DNA from: Nostoc sp. NIES-4103
Lineage (GTDB): Bacteria > Cyanobacteriota > Cyanobacteriia > Cyanobacteriales > Nostocaceae
Assembly (NCBI RefSeq): GCF_002368335.1
Contig: NZ_AP018288.1
Span: forward strand, 7,618,389-7,682,388
Direction of reading: 5' to 3'
Length of the DNA stretch: 64,000 nt
In this document: positions 9,652 to 18,290 of the stretch, piece by piece
Position numbering within the stretch: the first letter of the stretch is position 1
Layout: each line of letters opens with the position of its first letter
The notes under the pieces: model-generated
The model's database searches: none
Seen by the model: only the letters and a program-made list of their open reading frames with translations
What the model was told of the DNA's origin: nothing
Position numbers and translations under genes: made by a program

Positions 9652-12024
9652 TTATCCTTCTAAGGTGGTATGGGTAGCTAAACGTCTTTTGATAGCACTG
9701 GCATAGCTAGCTCTCATATCTTCAATACTAACTTTGATAAGACTATGGTTATCAGTGGTTAAAACCCCCAAACTTGTATGGGAATTTCCAACTTTACCTA
9801 GTTTTTGCCATTGTTGAGGCAAATGTTCCTGTAAGTAGGATTCCCAAATTTCTTGTTGTTCTGAAGCAACAGAAACTAAAATTCTTGCACCACCTTCACC
9901 AAACAACACTTCATCCCAGCGTTGTACTTGAGTTGCCGTGATTTCCACACTAATTTCTGCACCAAGGTTGCCAGCAATGCAAGATTCTGCAAGAGCAACA
10001 GTAAGTCCTCCTTCAGCACAATCATGGGCTGAACGTAGCCAACCTGCACGAATTCCTTCTCGGCAAACTTTTTGTACGCGACGTTCCAAGTCAAAATCTA
10101 TCCGTGGGGGTTTGCCAGCAATAGTGTCGTGGATGGTGGCTAAATACTCGGATGCTCCCAACTCAATTTTGGATTGTGTGGGTAATCCCAATAAATAGAT
10201 TAAATCACCTTCTGTTTGCCAACCTTGACCACAAATTTTGCTTAAATCGGGAATCAAGCCCACCATACCGACAACAGGGGTGGGATAAATTGGCTGTGGG
10301 TTACCTTGGGAATCGAGAGTTTCATTATATAGAGAGACATTACCACCAGTTACAGGTGTTGCTAATTCTTGACAACCTTCCGCCAAACCCCGACAAGCTT
10401 CTGCCAACTGCCAGTAACCAATCGGTTTTTCGGGACTGCCAAAATTTAGGTTATCTGTCACTGCCAGAGGTTCTGCACCTACACAGCTGAGATTGCGTGC
10501 TGCTTCTGCCACCACGGCTTTTGCTCCCTCATAGGGATCAAGATAAACATAACGAGAATTACAATCAACGGTGGCAGCAACACCTGATTTGAGATTTGGG
10601 ATTTGGGATTTCAGATTGGGAATTTCTTCCAGCGGACGTAAGCGCACTACAGCGGCATCTGCACCACCTGGGAGGATGACAGTATTGTTCTGAACTTGGT
10701 GGTCATACTGACGATATACCCAGCTTTTAGAAGCGATCGTAGGTGTATCGAGTAAAGTTAACAAAATATCGTTCCAACTGTGCAAACATCCTTGAATTTC
10801 AATGCCAGTAGTTGTACAAGGTGGCAAAGCTTCAGGTGTCCATGCCCAAGCTTTCAAAGCATATTCTGGTGGTTCTGCCAACAACTCTCGATGATAAAGT
10901 GGAGTATTTTCCGCTAACGCCTCAGCGGGGATTTCAGCTGCGACTTCACCTTGGAACAGAATCCGCACGATGGGTTCAGCAATTACTGTGCCAGCGACCA
11001 CTGCATGAAGTCCCCAACGATGGAAAATATCAATTAGTTCCTGTTCACGTCCTTTATGGGCAACAAATAGCATCCGTTCTTGAGATTCCGAAAGCAGGTA
11101 TTCATAGGGAACCATCCCTGTTTCCCGTATCGGAATTTTGTCTAAATCTAGTTCAATGCCCACACCGCCCTTGGCTGCCATTTCTGACGTAGAACAGGTG
11201 ATACCAGCTGCACCCATATCTTGTGCAGCGACGACTGCACCTGTTTTAAAAGCCTCTAGACAAGCTTCAATTAACGACTTTTCCAAAAAGGGATCGCCCA
11301 CTTGCACGGCGGGACGGTCATCTATGGACTCATCACTTAATTCAGCACTGGCAAAACTTGCTCCTCCCATACCATCGCGTCCAGTGGTGGAACCAACATA
11401 TAATACAGGATTACCTAAACCAGATGCCCCAGATTTGACAATTTCTGGCGTTTCCATTAATCCCAGTGCCATGACATTCACTAAAGGATTACCAGAATAA
11501 GCACAGTCAAAGTAAACTTCGCCGCCAACTGTGGGTACTCCCACACAATTACCGTAGTGACTGATACCAGCCACCACACCACTAAATAGTCGTTGGGTTT
11601 TGGCATCTTCTAGAGAACCAAAGCGCAACGAGTTTAATAAAGCTATGGGACGCGCACCCATTGTAAAAATATCTCTGAGAATGCCTCCCACTCCAGTGGC
11701 AGCTCCTTGAAAAGGTTCCACAGCTGAGGGATGGTTGTGGGATTCGATTTTAAACGCCAGTTGTAATCCTTCACCTAAATCTACAACTCCTGCATTTTCA
11801 CCAGGCCCTACAAGAATGCGCGGCCCAGTTGTGGGAAATTGTTTGAGTAAAGGTCGTGAATTTTTGTAACAGCAATGCTCTGACCACATCACCCCAAACA
11901 TTCCCAGTTCAGCTTTGTTGGGATGACGTCCTAACCGTCGCACAATTTCTGTATATTCTTCTGGCTTCAAGCCTTCGGCAGCAATTTCTTGGGGAGAAAA
12001 CGGATCTTTTGAGGTGGCGGTCAT
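9652..12024 (-). CDS. purL: Phosphoribosylformylglycinamidine synthase subunit PurL
   Basis: The 790-residue protein is the small-type PurL, which works with PurS and PurQ to convert FGAR to FGAM. Visible motifs are SEHCCYKNSRPLL, ESHNHPSAVEPFQGAATGVGG (ATP/Mg site), the central DMGAAGITCS, and C-terminal VTGGNVSLYNE and SAHDCAEGGL. Odd feature: a 35-base array of five GATTTGG-like heptamers (10586-10620) lies inside the gene and codes for EIPNLKSQIPNLKSG between two conserved blocks without breaking the frame. purF follows on the same strand. A decayed doc fragment ends 33 bases upstream of the ATG, so the promoter lies within or before it. Confidence 0.97.
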   Translation of the reverse strand: MTATSKDPFSPQEIAAEGLKPEEYTEIVRRLGRHPNKAELGMFGVMWSEHCCYKNSRPLLKQFPTTGPRILVGPGENAGVVDLGEGLQLAFKIESHNHPSAVEPFQGAATGVGGILRDIFTMGARPIALLNSLRFGSLEDAKTQRLFSGVVAGISHYGNCVGVPTVGGEVYFDCAYSGNPLVNVMALGLMETPEIVKSGASGLGNPVLYVGSTTGRDGMGGASFASAELSDESIDDRPAVQVGDPFLEKSLIEACLEAFKTGAVVAAQDMGAAGITCSTSEMAAKGGVGIELDLDKIPIRETGMVPYEYLLSESQERMLFVAHKGREQELIDIFHRWGLHAVVAGTVIAEPIVRILFQGEVAAEIPAEALAENTPLYHRELLAEPPEYALKAWAWTPEALPPCTTTGIEIQGCLHSWNDILLTLLDTPTIASKSWVYRQYDHQVQNNTVILPGGADAAVVRLRPLEEIPNLKSQIPNLKSGVAATVDCNSRYVYLDPYEGAKAVVAEAARNLSCVGAEPLAVTDNLNFGSPEKPIGYWQLAEACRGLAEGCQELATPVTGGNVSLYNETLDSQGNPQPIYPTPVVGMVGLIPDLSKICGQGWQTEGDLIYLLGLPTQSKIELGASEYLATIHDTIAGKPPRIDFDLERRVQKVCREGIRAGWLRSAHDCAEGGLTVALAESCIAGNLGAEISVEITATQVQRWDEVLFGEGGARILVSVASEQQEIWESYLQEHLPQQWQKLGKVGNSHTSLGVLTTDNHSLIKVSIEDMRASYASAIKRRLATHTTLEG
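10586..10620. repeat. Heptamer STRR array inside purL
   Basis: Five consecutive 7-base units (GATTTGA, GATTTGG, GATTTGG, GATTTCA, GATTGGG). The array adds about 12 residues to PurL in a surface-type linker. The same heptamer family is normally intergenic in Nostocales. Confidence 0.8.
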
Positions 12025-12057
12025 GGAAGTAATGCACCAAGGGGACAGAGGATTATT

Positions 12058-12279
12058 CTATCTATTTACTTGCGCTGTAGGTGCAGTTCTAGGGAAAGCA
12101 GATAGCTCTTGTTTTAATATTTCCCTTTTAACAACTCTAATTACCAAGTTGTAAGCTTCTTTCTCTGATAAGTTCAAATTATATCCATTTATGGTTATAA
12201 AAGTATCCATAACAGTAAATGGGGTACTCTTGTTGGCATCTACAAAATCATTTGATGGATTTACAATGATGCGATCGCT
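12058..12279 (-). pseudogene. Doc (death-on-curing, Fic fold) toxin remnant
   Basis: The minus strand has an open frame of about 73 codons without a usable start. It reads DFVDANKS, then FTVMDTFITINGYNLNLSEKEAYNLV. This is the C-terminal half of a Doc-type protein, whose core is HxFxDGNKR followed by a helix ending LxxNGY. The catalytic His is replaced (N), Gly by Ala and the final Arg by Ser, and the N-terminal half is missing. No phd antitoxin is adjacent. It sits just upstream of purL on the same strand. Confidence 0.65.
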
Positions 12280-12521
12280 CTATAATTGAAAATTTTAGTA
12301 TAAATAGTATTTTTGTATTGCTAAATACATTTTAAGATTGATATTTATGTATTTATCTTCCTGTAGAAATAAATCACTGAAGCAAATACAGCTTATTGGT
12401 AAGAATCAAGTGATTAAAATCACATCGACCAATGATTAAGATCGTCTCTCTTCAATTAGCAAATTGCCATAATTATCTTAACTGAACTCTAGCCGAGTCA
12501 TTAATAGGGAACACACTAATT

Positions 12522-12558
12522 GCCGACAGCCTTTCCTAAAGGAGTGTCGGCTTTTTGT
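12522..12558 (+). terminator. Strong plus-strand terminator without an annotated gene; possible small RNA
   Basis: GCCGACA (12522-12528) pairs with TGTCGGC (12545-12551), the inner CCTTT pairs with AAAGG, and TTTTT follows directly. That is a textbook rho-independent terminator reading plus. The only gene upstream (purL) reads the other way, so the transcript being ended is unknown. A short RNA starting somewhere in 12380-12500 is the simplest explanation. Confidence 0.6.
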
Positions 12559-12946
12559 TTGTGGATTTAAAGGGATTGGGGACTGATGACTGGGTACTGG
12601 GGAATTGGGAATTAGGAATCGGGAGGGAGTCGCGTACTTTTGGATACGAAAGTTGAGCGAACTCGTGTGACTCTGGAACCAATGAGCATGAGAGGTTAAA
12701 TTTACCGCTATATTTGTAAATTTGGGAGAAATTTACTTAGCCTAGCTTTTTCCCAGTCCCCAATACCCAATCCCCAAAAATAAAATATTCCCACATTTGG
12801 TTAGTGGCTTGACGAATTGCCAGAGCTACTACCAAATGTGGGGAGGTTATGATCAAATTAGAAATCTTATAGATGTTGAGTGCGAATACTTTGCACTCAC
12901 TCTGTCAGAGTGAAAGCAGATTCCTAGAATTAGCACACACTTTGTA
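12559..12946. other. Spacer with STRR and a long inverted repeat
   Basis: It contains GGGGACT/GGGAATT-type short repeats (12575-12625 and 12750-12780). There is a 12-bp perfect inverted repeat, CCCACATTTGGT / ACCAAATGTGGG (12790-12801 and 12831-12842), with an inner TGGC/GCCA stem. Just after apcD, two small hairpins (12878-12898 and 12898-12912) may act as its terminator. Confidence 0.5.
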
Positions 12947-13432
12947 TTAAGACATCGCTTGAATGATGTAATCAAAGTAAGGTGCTGCTTCACTGGCATC
13001 TTCCGCACTTAATAAGTCAAGGGAGGCTTTTTTTAGAGAACTAATAGCTTCTACCATTCCAGGCACAGGAACTCCCAAAGAATTGTACATTTCCCGCACG
13101 CCAATTAAACCAATTTTTTCAATTGGCTCTTTGTCACCAGCAAGTACACCATAAGTAATTAGGCGCAAGTACCAGCCAAAGTCACGGATACACAGAGAAC
13201 GCTGACGTTCTCCATAAGCATTGCCACCGGGTGCAATAAAGTCAGGACGCTTTTGCCAAAGCTGTTTAGTTGCTTCTTGAACAATCTTTTTTTCGTTTTC
13301 AGCTAAGGTAGCAGCAATCCGTGTGCGTTGTTCGCCGGTTTGCAAAAAGTCTTTGATATTCTTGAGTTCGCCACTGCTGGGATAGCGCAGTTCGTCGTCG
13401 GCTTTGAGAATAACTTGGCTAATTACAGTCAT
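12947..13432 (-). CDS. apcD: Allophycocyanin B alpha subunit
   Basis: The protein closely follows ApcD rather than ApcA: ADDELRYPSSGELKNI, the GGNAYGERQRSLCIRDFGWYLRLITYGVLAGD block with the chromophore-binding Cys, and VPVPGMVEAI. ApcD is the terminal emitter of the phycobilisome core, binding phycocyanobilin and passing energy to photosystem I/II. Starting at the ATG at 13432 gives 161 residues, the normal length. The five extra codons upstream are not conserved in the family. It is monocistronic here, as usual for apcD, away from the apcABC operon. Confidence 0.95.
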   Translation of the reverse strand: MTVISQVILKADDELRYPSSGELKNIKDFLQTGEQRTRIAATLAENEKKIVQEATKQLWQKRPDFIAPGGNAYGERQRSLCIRDFGWYLRLITYGVLAGDKEPIEKIGLIGVREMYNSLGVPVPGMVEAISSLKKASLDLLSAEDASEAAPYFDYIIQAMS

Positions 13433-13567
13433 GATTATTGCAATCACATGAAATATTATTTGCTAGTGTAACGAGTCTGAGGTACACAAGTGAAGGGGGC
13501 AGGGGAGATGAAGGAGATAAGGAAGATGAGGGGGATGAGGGAGATATTCTTTACTCCTCTGTGTGCC

Positions 13568-13611
13568 TCATAACAAATGACCAATGACTAATGACTATTG
13601 ACCAATGACTA
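13568..13611. repeat. STRR array supplying the rlmD start codon
   Basis: Repeats of the type AATGACC/AATGACTA run into the rlmD coding sequence. The ATG at 13605 is itself part of a repeat unit. No Shine-Dalgarno sequence is present. Confidence 0.6.
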
Positions 13612-15005
13612 AAACCGCTTGGCGACAGGGTGAATTAATTGAAGTGACGATCGCTGATTTAAATGATACAGGCGATGGGGTGGGACGTTTTGATGAACGT
13701 GTTGTATTTGTCCCGGATACTGTCCCAGGCGATCGCGCTATAGTTCGTTTAGTACATGTCAAACCTAAATATGGTCACGGCAAGCTGCACCAGCTATTGC
13801 AAGCGTCGCCTCACCGTATCCGACCTAGTTGCATCGTGGCTGATAAGTGTGGTGGTTGCCAATGGCAACATATTAATTATGAATATCAGTTAGCAGCTAA
13901 ACAAAATCAAGTTATTCAGGCTTTGCAACGCATTGGCGGTTTCGTCGAACCACCTGTAGATCCGGTGCTGACTGCTGCTGAACCATTGGGCTATCGTAAT
14001 AAAGCCACTTATCCTCTGGGCATTTCCGCCACAGGTCAAGTACAAGCTGGTTACTATCAAAAAGGTAGTCACCAATTAGTTAACTTGAATCAATGCCCAG
14101 TACAAGACCAACGATTAAATCCTCTACTTGCTGAAGTTAAGCAAGACATCCAAAAACAAGGTTGGAAAATTTACGACGAACAGCGTCACACTGGACAACT
14201 CCGCCATCTAAGTTTACGCATTGGACGACGTACTGGCGAGATGTTGTTGACTTTAGTCGTCAAAGACTGGAATTTACCAGAAATTGAAAATCAAGCACAA
14301 GAATGGTTAAAACGCTATCCCAAATTAGTGGGAGTTTCCTTAAATCGTAATAGCGATCGCACAAATACTATATTCGGGACTGAAACTCGTTGTCTTGCTG
14401 GAGTTCCCTATCTGATCGAAAAGTTTGCTCTGTTAGATTTTCAAGTCCGCCCTGATACATTTTTCCAAGTTTATACAGAAACAGCAGAAGCTTTATTGCA
14501 AGTAATCCAATCAGAATTAAATCTTCAAGGAAATGAGTTGCTAGTTGATGCTTATTGTGGTATCGGCACTTTAACTTTACCCCTAGCCAAACAAGTACGC
14601 CAAGCTACAGGATTGGAATTACAACCACAAGCAGTACAACAAGCTATTTTGAATGCCCAAGCTAATGAAATTCAGAATGTGACATTTCTTGTCGGGGCAG
14701 TAGAGAAATTGCTGCCACAGATGGGCATAATACCAGATGTGGTCTTACTTGATCCGCCACGAAAAGGATGTGATCGCGCTGTGATCGATTCTTTAATAGA
14801 GTCGAAACCTCCCCGCATCGTTTACGTCAGCTGTAAAGTAGCTACTCTCGCTCGTGACCTGAAATTGCTGTGCCAAGATGGGCTGTATACAATCACCAGG
14901 ATACAACCTGCTGACTTTTTCCCCCAAACAGCTCATGTCGAAGTTGCTGCATTTCTTGTGCTATCACCTTTACACAAGGGTTTTGAGTCTGATAGAAAAA
15001 CTTAA
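13605..15005 (+). CDS. rlmD: 23S rRNA (uracil-C5)-methyltransferase, RlmD/RumA family
   Basis: The 466-residue enzyme methylates C5 of a uridine in 23S rRNA using S-adenosylmethionine. An N-terminal TRAM domain (QGELIEVTIADLNDTGDGVGR) is followed by the Fe-S cysteine set (CIVADKCGGCQW). The SAM-binding DAYCGIGTLTLPLA is near residue 320, then LLDPPRKGCD, and the catalytic cysteine is in YVSCKVATLARDL. The start codon lies in a short-repeat array, but the TRAM domain begins within a few residues, so little can be missing. Cyanobacteria often carry one gene of this type; RlmCD-like specificity cannot be excluded. Confidence 0.93.
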   Translation: MTKTAWRQGELIEVTIADLNDTGDGVGRFDERVVFVPDTVPGDRAIVRLVHVKPKYGHGKLHQLLQASPHRIRPSCIVADKCGGCQWQHINYEYQLAAKQNQVIQALQRIGGFVEPPVDPVLTAAEPLGYRNKATYPLGISATGQVQAGYYQKGSHQLVNLNQCPVQDQRLNPLLAEVKQDIQKQGWKIYDEQRHTGQLRHLSLRIGRRTGEMLLTLVVKDWNLPEIENQAQEWLKRYPKLVGVSLNRNSDRTNTIFGTETRCLAGVPYLIEKFALLDFQVRPDTFFQVYTETAEALLQVIQSELNLQGNELLVDAYCGIGTLTLPLAKQVRQATGLELQPQAVQQAILNAQANEIQNVTFLVGAVEKLLPQMGIIPDVVLLDPPRKGCDRAVIDSLIESKPPRIVYVSCKVATLARDLKLLCQDGLYTITRIQPADFFPQTAHVEVAAFLVLSPLHKGFESDRKT

Positions 15006-15400
15006 ATTTCAAATTTGTAGTCTAATGCATACTAAAAATGCTAAAATCGAATTAACATAGAAATAGAAATGATTTTGTTAAAAAAATTAAAGTTGCATAC
15101 ACTCTAAAAAAGCGTGAATTAGGATTGTCTAAAGTACGAACGGACAATACAAAGAGAATTTCAATACTCTTTTGCATCTCCAGCATCTTTACCAGTTGCC
15201 AACTGCACTAGCAGATTATTTACAGCCGTTTTATGTATCAGCAACCTAACCTCATAAATAGAGTCAATGCTCCCTAGCATTTTCAAAATTTTAGTATTAA
15301 AGACGCAAGTTTGAAGGCAGCATGACCACCTCAAGTTTTATCAGGGTGCCTGTAAAAGCAAACTGATGTCTAGCTAACTGAAAGCTACGGGGTTTCTCTT
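15006..15400. other. Spacer, no gene seen
   Basis: 395 bases between two plus-strand genes. No array or strong hairpin is seen. It presumably contains the promoter of the ATPase gene at 15401. Confidence 0.4.
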
Positions 15401-15853
15401 GTGATTACCATTTCCCTCCGTCCAGTTGGACGTTATTGGGGCACTATTAGTTTCGCCTCAACTCTTTATCTCTGTCCGATTTTAGATTTATTGTTGGCAG
15501 AGATCCCAGCAAAATTGCAAGCAGAGCTGCGGCTAGGACTTCAAGAAGCCTTAGTAAATGCAGCGAAACATGGTAACAACCTTGATCCTAGTAAAACAGT
15601 TGTAGTTCGTTTTTCTCTTATAGATAATCAGTATTGGTGGGTAATATCAGACCAAGGTCAAGGCTTTACTCCTATATCTGCTGGTGATCACGACGAGCCA
15701 ACAGATTATTTACCACCCGATGAAGCAGAAAGCGGTCGTGGTTTATGTCTTCTGCGCCAAATTTTCGATCAAGTAGAGTGGAACCGTAAAGGCACAGAAC
15801 TGAGACTTTGTAAACAGATGGAAAACCGTCCTCGTTTATCTCTGCGACGGTAA
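15401..15853 (+). CDS. RsbW-like ATP-binding protein (anti-sigma/serine kinase fold)
   Basis: A 150-residue single-domain GHKL ATPase. The N-box is LQEALVNAAKHGN, the G1 box is ISDQGQGF, and ESGRGLCLLRQIFDQVEW forms the G2 box and last strand. Family members are anti-sigma factors or kinases that phosphorylate STAS antagonists, though many cyanobacterial copies are of unknown target. No sigma factor or STAS gene is adjacent. The start is a GTG with GCTACGGGG upstream, and starting here retains the first beta strand (ITISLRPVGRYW). Confidence 0.85.
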   Translation: MITISLRPVGRYWGTISFASTLYLCPILDLLLAEIPAKLQAELRLGLQEALVNAAKHGNNLDPSKTVVVRFSLIDNQYWWVISDQGQGFTPISAGDHDEPTDYLPPDEAESGRGLCLLRQIFDQVEWNRKGTELRLCKQMENRPRLSLRR

Positions 15854-15929
15854 GAGGGTACTGGGTACTAGGTACTGGGGATTAGGTAATCGAAAAACTC
15901 TTTCCCAGTCCCTAGTCACCAGTCCCTAA

Positions 15930-16208
15930 TCACTTGTTTCCATGGGTCGGACAGGGAGGTGCAGAAATTGAACGATCTAACCAACCAGTTGCTTGTTCTA
16001 ATCGAGGGAGTGCTTCTTGTGGCTGGTTTTTGAGGAGATACACAAGAGCCGCAGCAACTTGTTCACTCGCACGGGAATTGCGGTTAGACTTGAGGCGATG
16101 CCAATCGTTAGGTGAAATAGTTAGCCTTTCCATCAGGACTTGGGCTAATTCAACAGTACTAAATTCATTCAGTTGACTGGTTTTAGGCAGCTGGGTAGTT
16201 TCAGACAT
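15930..16208 (-). CDS. Conserved cyanobacterial hypothetical protein (DUF6439-like)
   Basis: A roughly 92-residue soluble protein starting at MSETTQLP. The core FSTVELAQVLMERLTISPNDWHRLKSNRNSRASEQVAAALVYLL looks helical and conserved. It is followed by LEQATGWLDRS and a short Pro/Cys-rich tail. I recall this family only as a cyanobacteria-specific uncharacterised one, so the DUF name is tentative. It is divergent from the gene at 16257, with a spacer of less than 50 bases. Confidence 0.7.
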   Translation of the reverse strand: MSETTQLPKTSQLNEFSTVELAQVLMERLTISPNDWHRLKSNRNSRASEQVAAALVYLLKNQPQEALPRLEQATGWLDRSISAPPCPTHGNK

Positions 16209-16256
16209 AACTATTGGCAAAGTTAGTTGCATTTACCTCTACTGTACTACTTGTAA

Positions 16257-16622
16257 ATGAAACCGCCTAAACAATCTCATCAGCATTCCTCTGGGGATCA
16301 AGAACCAGATTTCGAACAAGAACTAGAGGAGGTAGAGCGATCGCTTCTATCCTTAAAACAAAGGTATGCTCAAATACAACGCGATCGCCAACAAAAGGCA
16401 CAATGGCAACAACGTCGCCAGGAATTGCAACAAAATAAATACCAGTCACCAGAAGATAAAGACGAGTTGCGGCAAATTAAACAGCAGTTGCAAGTGCTAG
16501 AAATCAGCTTAGAAAGTCAGTTATTTTCTTGGACTAGTCTCAAAAAACCTTTTTGGCAAGTAGTCCGCTTTGGTGGAATGGGCGTTATTATAGGCTGGAT
16601 GTTAAAATCTTGTGCTGGATAA
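16257..16622 (+). CDS. Small coiled-coil protein with C-terminal membrane anchor
   Basis: 121 residues. An acidic, Gln/Glu/Arg-rich coiled coil spans roughly 20-95 (many QQRRQELQQ and LRQIKQQLQVLE heptad-like runs), then a single hydrophobic helix (VVRFGGMGVIIGWMLKSC) anchors the C-terminus. No family is recognised. It sits immediately before asnS, on the same strand, with 86 bases between. Confidence 0.7.
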   Translation: MKPPKQSHQHSSGDQEPDFEQELEEVERSLLSLKQRYAQIQRDRQQKAQWQQRRQELQQNKYQSPEDKDELRQIKQQLQVLEISLESQLFSWTSLKKPFWQVVRFGGMGVIIGWMLKSCAG

Positions 16623-16708
16623 CCTCAATTTGGGATTTGAGATTAAGTTAACTGTTAACATTCTTTAAGACCTGTATTACTTACTTGACGAAATACAATT
16701 GACATAAT

Positions 16709-18100
16709 ATGGTAAATCGACGGATTGCAGAAATATTGCGAAGTGGTCAACCTGATGAGTCTGTTGGCATTCAAGGCTGGGTGCGGACGAAACGTGAATC
16801 AAAAGGCTTTGCTTTTATAGAAGTCAATGACGGCTCATCACTAGCTAATTTGCAAGTCGTCATCAATCAAGATTTGCCAGACTACGAAGCTTTATTAAAA
16901 AAACTCAATACAGGTGCGGCTGTGGAAGTGACAGGTTTGCTGGTAGCTTCCCTTGGTAAAGGTCAGCGCATCGAGTTGAAAGCTGAAGCGTTGAAAGTTT
17001 ACGGGGAAGCTGATCCCGAAACTTATCCCCTGCAAAAGAAACGCCATTCATTTGAATTTTTGCGTACCATTGGACATTTGCGATCGCGTACTAATTCCTT
17101 TGGTGCAGTTTTCCGCGTCAGAAATGCTTGTTCTACGGCTATTCACCAATTCTTTCAAGAAAGAGGCTTTTTGTGGGTACACACACCCATCATTACCGCT
17201 AGCGACTGCGAAGGCGCGGGTGAACTATTTAGTGTCACCAGTTTGGATTTGAAAAATATTCCCCGCACAGAAAATCAAGCAGTCGATTACACCCAAGACT
17301 TTTTTGGTAAACCCACATATCTCACAGTTAGCGGCCAGTTAGAAGCAGAAGTCATGGCCATGGCATTTTCTAACGTTTACACCTTTGGCCCTACCTTCCG
17401 TGCAGAAAATTCTAACACCTCCCGCCACCTAGCAGAATTTTGGATGGTGGAGCCAGAAATGGCTTTTTGCGACTTAGAAGGTGATATGGATTTAGCTGAG
17501 GCATTTCTCAAACATATTTTTAAATATGTGTTGGAAACTTGTCCAGAAGATATGGAATTTTTCAATCAGCGTATTGATGATACTGTATTAGCAACAGCTG
17601 ACAATATAATTAACAATCAATTTGAAAGGCTAACTTACACAGAAGCGATTAAACTCTTAGAAAAAGCTGATGTCAAATTTGAATATCCTGTAAGTTGGGG
17701 TTTAGATTTACAATCAGAACATGAACGTTACCTGGCTGAACAACTATTTAAAAAGCCAGTAATTGTTACAGATTATCCAGCGCAAATCAAAGCTTTTTAT
17801 ATGCGGTTGAATGATGATGAAAAAACCGTCCGGGCGATGGATATTCTTGCACCGAAAATTGGTGAAATTATTGGCGGTTCCCAACGGGAAGAACGTTTAG
17901 AAGTTCTAGAAAGGCGGGTAATAGCCCAAGGGATGAAGCCAGAAGATTTATGGTGGTATCTAGACTTGCGCCGCTATGGTAGCGTTCCTCACGCTGGTTT
18001 TGGGTTGGGTTTTGAAAGACTTGTACAATTTATGACGGGTATGGGAAATATCCGTGATGTAATTCCCTTCCCACGTACACCGCAAAATGCTGAATTTTAA
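16709..18100 (+). CDS. asnS: Asparaginyl-tRNA synthetase
   Basis: Class IIb synthetase charging tRNA-Asn with asparagine. The N-terminal OB-fold anticodon-binding domain (about 1-110, IQGWVRTKRESKGFAF) is followed by the catalytic core. Motif 1 lies around PIITASDCEGAGELF, motif 2 is FRAENSNTSRHLAEFWMVEPE, and motif 3 is GFGLGFERLVQFMTGMGNIRDVIPFPR. The insertion and the sequence after motif 1 match AsnRS, not AspRS. 463 residues is the usual bacterial length. A hairpin 21 bases after the stop can end transcription. Confidence 0.97.
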   Translation: MVNRRIAEILRSGQPDESVGIQGWVRTKRESKGFAFIEVNDGSSLANLQVVINQDLPDYEALLKKLNTGAAVEVTGLLVASLGKGQRIELKAEALKVYGEADPETYPLQKKRHSFEFLRTIGHLRSRTNSFGAVFRVRNACSTAIHQFFQERGFLWVHTPIITASDCEGAGELFSVTSLDLKNIPRTENQAVDYTQDFFGKPTYLTVSGQLEAEVMAMAFSNVYTFGPTFRAENSNTSRHLAEFWMVEPEMAFCDLEGDMDLAEAFLKHIFKYVLETCPEDMEFFNQRIDDTVLATADNIINNQFERLTYTEAIKLLEKADVKFEYPVSWGLDLQSEHERYLAEQLFKKPVIVTDYPAQIKAFYMRLNDDEKTVRAMDILAPKIGEIIGGSQREERLEVLERRVIAQGMKPEDLWWYLDLRRYGSVPHAGFGLGFERLVQFMTGMGNIRDVIPFPRTPQNAEF

Positions 18101-18121
18101 TGTGAGTTCGACAGATTGAGA

Positions 18122-18150
18122 AAACCTCTCTTTGACAATGAGAGAGGTTT
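18122..18150 (+). terminator. asnS terminator-like hairpin
   Basis: AAACCTCTC (18122-18130) pairs with GAGAGGTTT (18142-18150). The T tract is short. The preceding GTGAGTTCGACA resembles one end of the 146-bp element found at 38574 and 40577, so the hairpin may derive from a degraded copy. Confidence 0.5.
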
Positions 18151-18157
18151 CAAAAAC

Positions 18158-18247
18158 AGGATTTACGCAAAGGTCACGGAAAAACAAACCACAGAGGCAC
18201 AGAGGACACAGAGAAATGAGAGTTTGAGAGTTTTTTGCGTAAGTCCT
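18158..18247. repeat. 90-bp MITE-like element with AGGACTTACGCAAA ends
   Basis: The ends AGGATTTACGCAAA (18158) and TTTGCGTAAGTCCT (18234-18247) are near-perfect inverted repeats. The interior holds CACAGAGGCACAGAGGACACAGAG and GAGAAATGAGAGTTTGAGAG. The latter is the reverse complement of sequence just inside the 6503 copy. No coding capacity. Confidence 0.7.
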
Positions 18248-18290
18248 AAAAAAGAAATTTTTAAGCCTGTTCCCTATTCCCTGCTATAAA

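Noticed and set aside
10812..11192. 126-codon plus frame within purL
   Set aside because: Antisense to highly conserved purL sequence; no start signals.
12500..12560. Yfr1 small RNA
   Set aside because: The terminator is strong, but the Yfr1 signature ACTCCTCACAC is not present.
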